62,500 nt of DNA from Chrysomallon squamiferum (Eukaryota; Mollusca; Gastropoda; Neomphalida; Peltospiridae): contig CM022675.1 in the NCBI GenBank assembly GCA_012295275.1, positions 13,626,517-13,689,016 on the forward strand. The letters are read 5' to 3'. A program made the translations under genes and the position numbers. The notes below the pieces were generated by a model, which did no database searches, was not told the DNA's origin, and saw nothing but the letters and a program-made list of their open reading frames with translations. This document shows positions 44,093 to 56,231 of this stretch, piece by piece (the stretch's first letter is position 1; every line of letters begins with the position of its first letter).

Positions 44093-47000
44093 ATGACGGA
44101 TGAAAACACAGTTGTTTTTTGGCCAAAGATAGTTTTATTTGGCGACTCCCTTACACAGGTATGTAAAAAAATTAAAAATCAAAATTAAAAATCAAAATTA
44201 AAACAAAAATCATTTTATACTCACAGATAGTCCCATTACAAATTTCTATTTTTAAAAAAAATACATATATAATATATTGAAAAAAAAAAAAATAATAAAA
44301 AAAACCACCAAACAATCTAGTGTATAATAATTTAGGAACAGCAAAACAGTACAGTCAGTGATGTTTTCTTCATTTATGTGAATATGAATATATATTATAC
44401 CTTGTTATCTAAACACACACACACACAGAGAGAGACAGAAACACACATACCAAATACTATTATGTTAGTACATACAGTAAATGAAAACATAATTGCACCC
44501 AAGTATGGTACACTCACACTCACACACACACACATATACATACACATACACATACATATTTACAAATCTATGCATTCAGAGAGATTCATCATGTAGACAC
44601 AAAATATAAAAATAAAATAAAAAAGTGCAAAAAAGAACAATGTTTCAGTTTTAGTTTTTACAAAATTTTCTATCGAATCAATGGTTCACTTTTAACAATG
44701 ATTAAATTTCAGCAATGTTTCAGTTCTGAAGGAAGATGGGGTTCATTATTAGCTGATCATTTACAAAGGTAACAATTTAAAATTCTCTTTGACTTTACTT
44801 TATCTTAATAAGTTAATTAAATATATACAATGATTTCATAGAAAACTTTAATATAATAATATGGTTAATTTTGTAAAATGTTGTTAATATATTGAACATT
44901 TGGTGAAAATATTGATATATTTGATCTGCAAAAATACTGATATCTTAATCTTTGATGTGTGAATATACTTATATTTTTTTACCTGTGAAAATACTGATAT
45001 CTTAATCTTTGACGTGTGAATATACTGATATTTTTTTATCTGTAAAAATAGAGATTGTTTGAATCTGAAAATATTCATATTGTTTTAAAAAAAATTCTAC
45101 CTTTAAAAATATTCATATCTTTGAACTTGAAAAATATTATTTTTTTTTTTTTTTTTTTTGAACTGGAAAAATTGTGACATCAAAATATTTTGGAATTAAA
45201 AGTGTTTACTGAAACAGTCAGTAATAATTACATCAATTATTTCAGAAAGTGTGATATCATTAATCGTGGGTTCTCGGGATACAATGTTCGATGGTGTAAG
45301 TTTCTGTTGCCACAGCTGATATCAGAGGAAGACGCTGATGTTATTGCTGCTGTAACAATATTCCTCGGTGCCAACGACTCCAACGATGCCACTCTGAACT
45401 CAAGGCAGCATGTACCACTTGAAGAATATCAGGAAGGTCTCAATGAAATGGTGGAATATTTACAGGTGTTGTTGTTGATTCTTAATTCTCTAGTTTGATG
45501 TTGTTTATAGTGGTGTACCTTTTTTTAATGTGAATAAATAGTCAAAAATATCTTCAGTATAGAGTACACAGTTATGTTTTTTTATATTTGTTTGTTTTTA
45601 AATTTATTTATTTTGTATTTATGTTATATTTATTTGTTTGTTTATTTAGTTATTTACTTATTTACTTATTTATGTATTTATTTGCCTATTTACTTACATT
45701 CTTATTATTTGTTTACTTATTTATTTATTTATTATTATTATTTTTATTATTATTATTATTTTGTAAATTTTTACTTAGTTTTTTGGCCTTCCAATCTTAA
45801 TTAACAATAAAGTAAAATGACAGAACTGTATAATTTAAAAATATCTGGGCACCACCCCATTCCTATAGTCGTAACACCTTTGTATGCAACTATGATACCA
45901 AAAGTAGGTGATGATGTCACACCTGCAGTTGTGATATAAAATGGCAGAGTTAAGATAGTTTGCAAACTTTGTTAGGAGCACTGACTGGTCACAGAAAACT
46001 CTAAAATAACAACTCAGAAGTTAAAATTAATTTTATTACATTATTTATTCACACCACCCCCTGTATACATAAAAACCATGTCAGGTTATCTCCCTTTGTA
46101 GCTTGTTTGGAATTATCTCCCTTTGCAAAAATCTCTAAAATGTTTTTTCTTGCAGTCTGCTGGTCTCGAAAGACAGAAAATTATTTTAATTACACCACCA
46201 CCTTGTGATGTGAAAGCCTGGGAGAAAGAATGTGCTGCAAAAGGTCTGTACACTTTTAACTGTTACTACAGGTACCTGACCAATTATCCAGACTCTTTGG
46301 GGTCTGGGGCATTCTGGATTTCTGAATTTTCAGGTTTTCTGGTATCAACGCGTCTAAATACCTAAATGATTAGGCATAAACATTTTAAAATTAAAAACAT
46401 AAAGAAATTTGACGATACACATCTGTGGTGACTCAACACATAAAAAATGTGGCGAGAGAATGAACACCACATGGCTTGAAAGAGTAGCATTGGGAATAAT
46501 CTTCTGGTTTTCTGGTCTTTCCTGATTTTATGACCCCGGATAATTGGTCCAGTACCTGTACTGCTATTGTTACTTCTACTATGAATACAACATATACTAG
46601 TACTGTGATTAGTTTTATTATTTCTACTGTTGCCACTATTACTACTACTACCTGACTACTGGAGCCAGTCCTGAGTGGCTGTTACTCCCACAAGCCAGTC
46701 CTGGAAGGATGAGACAGTGGCAGTTCTCCTCACATTGGCACTTGTTTGACATATTCATTTATCTTGAAGAAGGAAGGATGTGAACATTGTCAGTCTAATG
46801 TGATAAAGTGCCACATTTTGTTGCACTGCAATTTATTTCACCCAGTAAAGATCATTTATCCTAAATGTGATGGAACCATTCACCTCCATCCTGAACTTGT
46901 TTTAAAAAATGTTGAGAGTTGCAGAATTTTAGTTTAAATTTGACTTCAAATAGATTGTTATACTTTTATTTTTGCACAGCTCTTTACAATGTGTTTTAAT

Positions 47001-48477
47001 TAATTTTGAATTTTTATAAAGTAGTCACCATTTTGTTATATTTACCTTTGATGTGATACCCAGAAACTGATATGTTCTTTTGTGCTGGGGTGTCGTTAAA
47101 CATTTATTCATTCATTTTACTATTACAATTTTTTTATTATTATTACTATTTATGACTACTATTACTACAACTATTATTCCTTCTGTCATTATATTAGATA
47201 TAGATACAGATATATATATATAAAAAAACACAAGTTATATATCTAATTCTATTTTACCATTTACTGTAAAGTTACTGTAAAGTTTTATATCACTACCAAC
47301 AAAATTATAAAATTGATATATATATACAGAGAGAGAGAGATATGTATGTATAAGAAAGGAACTACTCTTAAAAGTTACATATCTAATTCTGTTTTACCAT
47401 TCACTGTAATGTTACTCAGTTACATATCTAATTCTGTTTTACCATTCACTGTAATGTTACTCAGTTACATATCTAATTCTATTTTACCATTCACTGTAAT
47501 GTTTTTAGTTTTATTTTACTAGTAATAAGATTATAAAATTCCTGTTGTGTAAATTCAGGAAGAACAATGGCTAAGAACAACAAGAAGACAGGAGAGTACG
47601 CCAAAGCGTGTGTGGAGGCAGCTACAGAGTGCGGTACTAAGTGCATCGACCTGTACTCCGCCATGATGAAGAATGAGGTACAACAGTTTCTTTGTGTTTG
47701 TTTTTTCATAACTGGGAAAGAGTGGCTTATTTATAAACTGTCATTTAGATTATTATTATTTATTTTATTTTATTTTTTTATTTTTAATTTTTTTTTTAAA
47801 TTTTTTTTTTTTATTTATTATTTTTTTTTTTTTTTTTTATTTTTTTATTTTATTATATTTTTATTATTGTATATTATTTATTTATTTTATTATTATTATT
47901 AATTGTTTGTATTAATTAATTATTACTGTAAGCAATTTGAACAAAAAAGTGAAAGAAAATGTTTATTAGTTTGTATTTTATTATTATTATTTAATTTGAT
48001 ATTTTTTATGGTTATTATAGTTTTATTGTTTTAATTATTTATTACTGTTAATAATTTCTATTTCTTTCTTTCTTTATTTCTTTCTTTATTTCTTTCTTTA
48101 TTTCTTTATTTCTTTATTTTCTTTATTTATGTTTTTACTAAGGAAAGTTTTTGATGTTTTATCTGTAAGAACTGAGAGAAAATGTTTATCATTTATTTAT
48201 TTTATTTTTATTTTAATTTTTTTTTTGACTTCAGGGTTGGGAAGAGTATTTACATGATGGTCTTCACCTGAGTAAGAAAGGATCAGAATTTTTGTTTGAA
48301 CAGTTGAAACCTTTGATTGATGATCTTACATCCGGGCTGAAAACCGATTTCCTCTGTGGGACCAGATTGATGAGAAGAACCCAGAGTCATCATTATGTCT
48401 GGATACAATTTGACGATGATGTCAGCGAGGATGATGATGTTTTACTAAATAATCTGATACCAGGTAGAAGGAGTTGA
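44093..48477 (+). CDS. IAH1: IAH1-like GDSL esterase, apparent C-terminal frameshift
   Basis: Member of the isoamyl acetate-hydrolysing esterase 1 family (SGNH hydrolases), serine esterases of short acyl esters. Six coding exons: 44093-44158, 44713-44768, 45246-45465, 46156-46243, 47559-47677 and 48235-48477 (263 aa as read). Motifs in order: GDSLTQ (17-22, nucleophile S19), NRGFSGYN (47-54, block II Gly), GAND (82-85, block III Asn) and DGLHLS (191-196, catalytic Asp and His). Exons 1-5 and the first half of exon 6 fit the family closely. After residue 217 the frame gives an unrelated tail ending at 48477. One extra base at the GGG run at 48334-48336 would switch to a frame with FPLWDQIDEKNPES ending at 48413, which resembles the usual IAH1 C-terminus and gives about 242 aa, near the vertebrate length. 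The catalytic core is intact either way. Confidence 0.88.
44890..45175. repeat. Degenerate repeat before IAH1 exon 3
   Basis: A unit of about 53 bases (TGTGAAAATACTGATATCTTAATCTTTGA-like, given here as two parts: AAAATACTGATATC and TTAATCTTTGACGTG) occurs in two clear and several decayed copies, and ends about 70 bases before the exon 3 acceptor at 45245. Confidence 0.7.
46269..46558. mobile_element. MITE with TA target duplication in IAH1 intron 4
   Basis: A 290-bp non-coding element with terminal inverted repeats: the left end starts CAGGTACCTGACCAATTATC and the right end, reverse-complemented, starts CAGGTACTGGACCAATTATC. Weaker inverted similarity continues inward (GGGGTC, CAGG, CCAGAAAACC-type blocks). 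Both sides are flanked by TA, as in Tc1/mariner-pogo insertions, and the TTATCC motif near the tip resembles Tigger/pogo ends. It has no transposase. The minus-strand open frame inside it (46636-46433) is not a gene. It lies 25 bases after exon 4. Confidence 0.85.
47081..47118 (+). mobile_element. SINE-like 3' tail
   Basis: TGCTGGGGTGTCGTTAAACA followed by (TTATTC/ATTC) repeats looks like the tail of a dispersed short element that I recall from molluscan genomes, ending in ATTC repeats. I cannot delimit the 5' end; the 46640-47080 sequence upstream shows no clear tRNA-type promoter boxes. Family assignment is from memory. Confidence 0.4.
47370..47505. repeat. 45-bp repeat, three copies, before IAH1 exon 5
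   Basis: Three near-identical units beginning AGTTACATATCTAATTCT and containing TTTTACCATTCACTGTAATG lie at about 47374, 47418 and 47463. A diverged copy is near 47232. The last unit ends about 55 bases before the exon 5 acceptor at 47558. Confidence 0.9.
48135..48184 (+). pseudogene. Fragment of AOX exon 5 inside IAH1 intron 5
   Basis: Positions 48135-48165 match AOX-A 16178-16208 with one mismatch in 31 bases (TTACTAAGGAAAGTTTTTGA...). After one T, 48167-48184 match AOX-A 16225-16242 exactly (AAGAACTGAGAGAAAATG). The 16 bases between them in AOX-A are missing. AOX-B is much more different at the nucleotide level, so AOX-A or a close relative is the source. The fragment is on the same strand as AOX-A, starts and ends inside the exon, and lies 50 bases before the IAH1 exon 6 acceptor. 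It carries a possible donor (ATCT/GTAAGA) but is not expected to code. Confidence 0.85.
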
Positions 48478-51447
48478 TGACATAAGATTTAGAAGGATTG
48501 GTGAAAATGTTTTAAATTGTAACAGTTACAAAGGTATGGTAAAATTTGCAATTGACTGTAACAAGTAGATTGTTCAAACAATTTGTAATTGATTGTAGGA
48601 GTTACAAATAGATTGGTAAAATAATTTGTAGATTGGAAAATAATTTGTAATTGATTGTAAGAGTTACAAATAGAGAGTAAAATGATTGTAACAGTTACAA
48701 GTAGATTGGTAAAATAAGTTTGTAATGGTAACAGTTACAAATACATTGGTAAATTTGTAATTGATTATAGCAAACTGTCTGAAGCACTTTGATGAAATAC
48801 TTTTGGAAAAAAATAATGTTTTGTAACTTGTGCAAGATAAAATTTATGAATATATTAGTAAACAATTCTGAATTTTTATCAACACTCAAAACACAGTCAT
48901 ACAAATTTCTAAAAAAATAAAATAATGATGATGAACTTATTGATCAAGAAATTTAATCATCATTTGGACTCCAATTAAATATTTTATAATCATTTCATAT
49001 GAAGAATGATCATAAAATTGTCAAAAACAAAACTGTGGAATTTTTAATGATTATTAAATGCAAATGATACAAATACAAAATCGCAATTTATAAAAAACAC
49101 TGGTATAAAAAAACTAACAAAACTTAATAACATTAAAAAATACAGTAGATTATAAAAATGATAATTATGAATAAGAAAAATATTTTGCTATTTGTACATA
49201 CAATGAGATAGAAAAAAAAAAAAAAAAAAAAAAAGACAACATGACCAAACAAAAACAGAACATCCCTTTAAGATATTATTATTATTATTAAAACATTTTT
49301 AAGATGATCACAGTTCTGGGATTTTAAATTATTAGACTAGAATTAAATTTCCATAATTTTATTGACATATGAAAATATTTTGATAAAATCTGTTGTTTAA
49401 TATAAAACTTACAATATGTACACATGTATGTACACGTGCACACACACACATACATGATGCACAGTAAACTTCTTCAATCATGAACTAAATAATTGTTGAG
49501 ATTTTGTTGTAAATTTTGAAAAAAATTGTTAAAAAATAATCACATATTATACATATTTTTATTAAATCCTTTTACAAATGTTTCTAATCTTTATTTGATA
49601 TTTATAAAGAAATTATATTAACCCCCTCCCAAAAAAAAAAAGAAAAAAGAAAAAGAAAACCCACCAAGAGATGAAAAAAAAAACAGAAACTGATTAATAG
49701 GTTATTATGAACTGATTTTTATATTATAGTTTCATTGTTATTAGTAATTACTTTTATTATTGTTATTACCATTATTAATTACTGAAACCTTTACTGAAAC
49801 TTAAGTCATATCCATCAAATTTACCTTTTTATTATTTATTTATTTATTATTATTATTATTATTTATTATTTTTTTTTTTTTTTTTTGACTTCATTTTCAT
49901 ATCATTAATAAAAACCATAAATTTAGATATTAATTTTTGTTTGTTCTGTCAATAAAACTAATTATTTTTTCAGTATAATGAATATTTTGAATGCTCAAAA
50001 CCTCTAGAAGCACAAATATATTTATTAGTGGAATAAATAAATATAAAAATGAAAATGTGTTGTGTTTGTTGTTTTACAAATATATCCTTGAACAGTTCCT
50101 ATTATGTTCTGTTAGCTGTTTTATGATCAAACTTATTAAAGTCTTTGAGAAATCATGTGAGAAAGAATTAGTATCCTGTATGAAATCCTTTGATAATGGT
50201 AAACAAAATTAAAATCCAGTGAGATCTGTGACAATGCTGATATTCTGTAAGAATTTATTACCTATTTGTAGGACTGTTAATATCATTTAAGAATTTATGC
50301 CCTATGAGCAAGAACATTTGGCCTATAAGAATTCCTGTCCCATGAGTAAAACTGTTAATATCCTGTAGTAAGATGTTGGTGTCCTGTAAGAATTCATGTC
50401 CTGCATGTAAAACTTCATAAGACGTAGTATGGAGTAAGACTCAGTATTCTTTAAGAACTCATATCTTATTAATAAGTCAATATCCTGTAAGACTTAGTAT
50501 CCTGTTAGAATTTATATCTTGTAAGTCAATATCCTGTAAGAATTCATATTCTGTAAGACTTAGTATCCTGTAAGAATTTATATCTTGTCAGTATCCTGTA
50601 AGAATTCATATTCTGTAAGACTTAGTATCCTGTAAGAATTTATATCTTGTAAGTCAATATTCTGTAAGACTTAGTATCCTGTAAGAATTTATATCTTGTA
50701 AGTCAATATCCTGTAAGAATTCATATTCTGTAAGACTTAGTATCCTGTGAGTTAGACTTATAAAAAATGTCCTGTGAGGAAGACCATTAGGATCCTGTAA
50801 ACATTCTGTCATATAAACAAGAGATTACTCTATCAGAAGGTGTTACAACAGTTTGTTATAAATCCTCTATTCTGGTATGTTAATTGTCTAAAATTAAATA
50901 ACTTTTATTTAACAGTGGACTTTAAATATTTTTAATCTGTAGTTATGTGGTCAACGACAATCAAATAACAAAGATACAATATATGAATGATTGTCCTTTC
51001 TTGTTATCTTTGTTTATTTTATTTTTATTTATTTATTTATTGTTGTTATTTTCGTATCATCATCCCCTTCATCATTATTATTATCATTACTAGTATCATT
51101 ATTATCACTATTACTGTTATTATGATCATCATTATTATTATCATTTTCGTATTATTATCATTTTCGTATTATCATCATCATCATCATTATTAATCAGAAT
51201 CAGCAAGGACTCTTTTATCTACACCTACAGACGAGAAAGCTGGTTGTTTGAACAGAAACGTTTACCAATGAGACGCTACGAAGTCTTGATCCTGAAACCG
51301 ATCTGACCTCAGAAACACACCCTGACCTTGTCCTACAATCACACTACCTTTGTGTTGATGTGTAAGAAATGATATAAATTATCTTAGATCAGATATTTCA
51401 AGTTCCAACTTCTGCTTAAAGTATCAGATACATTTGAATACTTGAAG

Positions 51448-51481
<34 letters not shown>

Positions 51482-52205
51482 AATCCAACGAGTTAACCAT
51501 AAAATATTTTGTCCTCACCCAAAGCCAGTGCTCCACCCTAATCACGCCATTGACTAAGTAGTAAATAGAACTAGTTTTGTCTTAAACTCAACTGCTAATA
51601 TATTATTACCGCTTTTAGATAAACTATTACTAGCTTTATCATTAGAATACAGAGGGAATGGGGATACCATTAAATAATAATAATAACAACAACAACAACA
51701 ACAACAACAACAATAACAACAACAATAAAATTAAATATAACGATTGTTAAAGTGAAAATAACTTCAGTTTTTTGTAAATTAATTTTTATTCTTTTGGGGG
51801 GCGACGTGAAAATAGAAAGCCCAGCGTTTAAATCAGTTGAACAATGATAAATAAATAAATAAATAAATAAAAAAAAACAACAACAATAATAATAATAAAA
51901 AAAATAATAAGGAAACAAGAATATTTAGTTACAGTCAATAAGGTAACAAAATTAGTTTGAACCGTCTTTCTGTAAACGTGTTTATTTCACCCTCAGAAAT
52001 GATATACAGATCTCCGTTCTTTTCATATATAATGTTTTATGTTACACACTGTCGTATGTCAGATTTCTACGAAAGTTATTATTAGAAGAGCTGAGAAACG
52101 TTCTTTTACATTTAATAATTTAAGGAAAGAAGAAACAAACAATAAAAACAACAAAAATAATTTTTAAAAAATAAGCAAATTTAAAATAAATAAACACATA
52201 AACAA

Positions 52206-52237
<32 letters not shown>

Positions 52238-52415
52238 ACGTACAAATGAAGAAATAATCCCTGCCAAAAATAATAATATTTGATGACTGGGGTTGAAAAG
52301 CATGCTGATAAATTACAAATGGAGAATAGTGAAATACATAACCTAGGTATTGGAGAATACCTCATTTAAAGTTACAATGACATATTAATTGTTTGTTTAT
52401 TTGTTTGTTTGTTTC

Positions 52416-52452
<37 letters not shown>

Positions 52453-53330
52453 GGTACGGATCTACGTATGTCGGAGAATTGTCTCCATTCCTAAATCATT
52501 TAAGAAATGCTGACGTCACCAAGATGCGTCATTTTTCAGAAACAAAGGGAGCTAACAAAATGATTGCGCGCTTGATTTTTCATGTTCCTTAGAAATCAAA
52601 GCATTAAAAACAGAAATATGGAAACATTATTAGACATGAACATTGTAAGTTAAACCTGAATGTTGACGTCAGCATGTAACGTCACTGTTCTTATAAATAA
52701 CATCATAAAATCAGTACTCGCTTTTAGCAACCATCTTCTTCCGACTGCAGCTATTTTCATGTTTGACCTTATGTTGCTTGATTTTTCTGAATCAATGACA
52801 TATTAAATAATTACTTAAAAAGCAGTTTGTTGTCTTGATCGCATTAGATAAGTACAAAAGTGTAATAAGTACATAAACAAATTTGTATGTATGTATGTAT
52901 GTATGTATGTATGAATGCATGTATGTACGAGTAAAAAAAAAAAAAAAAAAAAAAAGTTGATAAAAACATTATTTCTAAATTCAAATATATTTTTAAAATA
53001 TATGCAAGACCAATTTATTACACTCCTCAAACTCATTTTATTTGTTTATTTTTATTTTGATATATAACTCACTCAAAAACTGAACTCAACCGTGTATCAA
53101 GAAAAAGATGTTAGCGTAAAATGCAGATAATTCTGTCAAGAAAATGTAGATTAGCCCACGCAGATGTACAAATCGTTTTTGACACAAAGCGTAATTTATT
53201 ACCAGTAATACACAAACAGACAACATAATTTTCAATTTCACCTTTCACCTCTCTCGTTTCACATCGAAATTAACTCAAAAATTTGATTTTGAGGCTTGCC
53301 CATTGTCTCGTATTGTGGAACAATCAAAAC
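48478..53330. other. Intergenic after IAH1: minisatellites and AT-rich DNA
   Basis: The probable IAH1 3' UTR comes first (AATAAA at about 48916). Within it, 48500-48770 is a decayed repeat of TTGTAATTGATTGTAAGAGT and AGTTACAAATAGATTGG blocks. Later come poly(A) at 49211-49233, poly(T) near 49870, the long minisatellite at 50240-50745, trinucleotide DNA at 51060-51190, poly(A) at 51451-51480, CAA/TAA at 51675-51730, AAAT runs and a TTA run at 52418-52451. No gene recognised; the short open frames at 49991-50212 and 52389-52592 match nothing I know. Confidence 0.55.
50240..50745. repeat. Higher-order CCTGTAAGAATT minisatellite
   Basis: A short unit, TATCCTGTAAGAATTTATAT-like (about 20-30 bases), is repeated from 50240 with heavy divergence, and from about 50510 to 50745 becomes a cleaner higher-order unit combining the variants CTGTAAGAATTCATATT, CTGTAAGACTTAGTATC, CTGTAAGAATTTATATC and TTGTAAGTCAATATC. 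Each CTGTAAGA or TTGTAAGT contains a 5'-splice-site-like GTAAG on the plus strand, so the array presents more than fifteen donor-like sites in a row. Confidence 0.85.
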
Positions 53331-53339
53331 ATTCACCCG

Positions 53340-53765
53340 AGCATGCGCGTGAAGTGCATTTCTGGGTAGTACATGCACGTGCCAGGTCTCGTCTGCTGCT
53401 GAACTCGGTGTGACCGGAAGACGACACTTTTGTTGTCAGTAGATTACAGGAGATACTATTTTCCTGACTTCTCTTCTATAAGCTTTTGATAACGTCACGT
53501 CACATCTTAGTGAAATTTATTACCTTGTTGCTGCAATTATGAGCTATTTCCCTCAAGACTGTCTGCTTAAATTTTGCTTCTTTTTGTCATCCTTTCCACT
53601 CACCAGTCGTCTACGTGGTCAGCGTTGTCAAATAAAAGCAACAGCACATGGGAAAATCGAGAATCGGCTTCGCGACACGGTGAAGGAAGGACAAGCTGTT
53701 GTTTAGATATCAGTATCATTTCGTCATAGTTACGAAGGCGGAAGAAACCGAAGTAGAAACAAAAG
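53340..53765 (+). promoter_or_regulatory. Candidate promoter and 5'-UTR exon
   Basis: This CpG-richer, repeat-free patch stands out from its surroundings. It has GCATGCGCGTG (NRF-1-like half), GACCGGAAG (ETS-like), GATAACGTCACGTCACATC and ends in AAACAAAAG/GTAAGTTAAG, a strong donor at 53766. The next downstream plus-strand acceptor that leads into a coding exon is at 58435, immediately before the neuropeptide ATG, so this is a reasonable untranslated first exon for that gene. There is no TATA box. The link is inference. Confidence 0.35.
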
Positions 53766-55338
53766 GTAAGTTAAGTTCCATCTGTATTAATTGTTTCAAA
53801 TGTTTATTTATTTATTTATTTTTTTATTATTTGCTTGTTTGTTTTATTTTTATTCATTTTAAAATTTATTTTAATTTTTTGTTTGAGGGAATTTTAAATT
53901 TTAATTTATTTAATTGGAAGCCAGCTTTTACTATTTTATTTTTTCCCCATAATTATTATTAATAATACATTTTATCAGTATATATTTATTTTGTTTCGTA
54001 GCTTATTTTTATTACTGATTATAAAGGTCTTATTATGTTCTATTATTATTCCTATTTTTACTTCTTTGGTTGTCTTTTTTTTTCTACATTCATTTTATTT
54101 ATTTGTTTATTTATTTATTTAACTTTTTCAGTGGGAAGGATAGCGACAGACAAAATACAAATTTATTATTTTTGAGAAGAGAGTTAGCAGTAATAAATAA
54201 ATATTTTAATTGTTTTTATCTTAACATATAACAAAATGTATATGGTCGATAAAATTATTAATTCTAAATTTCTGCAATTATAAATATGTTTAATCTGTTG
54301 ATCTTTTAATACTGATCAATAAATAAAAAAGTTAAAATAGTAAATAAATAAAGAAAAAAAACCAAAGAAAAAAGAAAAGACAAAGAACAAAAAGGAGAAA
54401 ACTGAGACAAAATAAAATAATATACAAGGTACATAACATTAATGACTTAAAACGATACTGTATTCTTATTAACTTATTTATTTCCTTTATTGCGTTTTTG
54501 CTAAATATAAACATTTTATTTTATAAACCAGTCGTCTTTGAGTTAAACGATTTGTAATTAGGCTGTGTGTCTCTGTTGATGAATTTTGGGGCTTTTTTGT
54601 GTGTGTATATATATAAATTTACGGTAACTACCGAAAATATCATTTATCCTATAACATGCTGAAAATTTCGTTTTCTAAACCTGTGACCACTGACCACAAA
54701 AATTATAGTTATATAATTACCTATTTAAAAACTGATTTATAGAAAAAAAGAAATTTTAAGAAGAAAACTTTTATTTGATGCTATGCTCTACAGATGAATA
54801 AATGTAAGATTTTATCTTTCTACGTAAGATTTAAACAAAAAAACCTACGTCACTGCGCAGTTTGTTACACTTTTTAGATTATTAAGAAGGAATACGTTAT
54901 ATATACCAGTTATGGACAGGGAAGCACATACCATGTTTTTTTTTATAAACGAGCATTGTTTAGATCGTGAAATAATAGACTGATACAGTAAAAGGTTTTG
55001 ACTGATGGAAGCGCAAGCTCTGAATATTAAGAAAAAAAATTAAAATCTGTTCGAATAATAATAATAATAATTTAATATTAACAGGCGCCAGAAAAATTAT
55101 TGTGACGTTTTGTGCCTTTTTTAGAAATTGGTCACAAGAAAAAATTAAACAATAAAATGAATATTGCTGAAACAGGTTTACACCTTATACATCAGAAAGA
55201 TGAAGAAAAATGTGAAAGACTGACAGATAGACAGACAAAGAGACGTCTTTGAAACGATATACTACCATACGTTTTAATAATTATAACTGTTGTAAATATT
55301 ATAATTCAGTAAAGTATGATGCTTTAAAGATTTTAGAA

Positions 55339-55422
<84 letters not shown>

Positions 55423-56159
55423 GTCTTTTAAAAACCAAAGATATACATACATTGTCAGGGTGGATTAAATGGAAATAAGAAAATGTAGACAGAAACAGTG
55501 AACGAACTAATGAGAGAGAGAGAGAGAGGGGGAGAGAGGGAGGGAGAGAGAGACAGAGAGAGAGAGAGAGGGAGGGAGAGAGAGACAGAGAGAGAGGGAG
55601 AGAAACTGGTTGACATACGGAGAGAGACATAGAAACGAGTCATCAAAAATACTATTTTAACTGAAAACAACAGAATCTATTTTAAGAAAGAAAACTTGTT
55701 TCCACTTTATTTAAATATCTTCTCGTCTCGTGGACGACGTCAAGTACTGATTTCAGTGAATCTGTTAATTTGCTTTAAACGTTGTGTGTCACAACCTATC
55801 AGCGTCTCTTACACAAACCTTGCTGACCAGCGGATGTCCACTTAATGATCCGACTGGCGACAGAAAAGCAACAACAAACAAAAGAAAAAAAAATTAAAAG
55901 AGAGACATAGAGAGAGAGACAGAAACCAGAGAATTGTCTTTGGTGACGTCACAAGCAGAGTCTGACGTAACTGATTTTGTTTGTTTGAATGTTTTGACCT
56001 GTTAAACATTAGTTTTGTTATCTTTGATAAACTTGCGACTCAAACTTGTGAAGGAAAGTGTCTGGGTTTTGCCACGCCAGTTAGTGCAAAATAAATCACG
56101 TGATTTCAAACTGCTATTTCATTCTAGAGAGCAATCAAATAAATATGATGCGACACGAC

Positions 56160-56231
<72 letters not shown>

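Noticed and set aside
46433-46636. Minus-strand 67-aa frame with a hydrophobic N-terminus
   Set aside because: It lies mostly within the MITE and its inverted repeat, so it is not an independent gene.
49991-50212. A 73-aa plus-strand frame with a membrane-like stretch
   Set aside because: No splice sites, promoter or family resemblance; composition equals the surrounding AT-rich DNA and it runs up to the start of a minisatellite.
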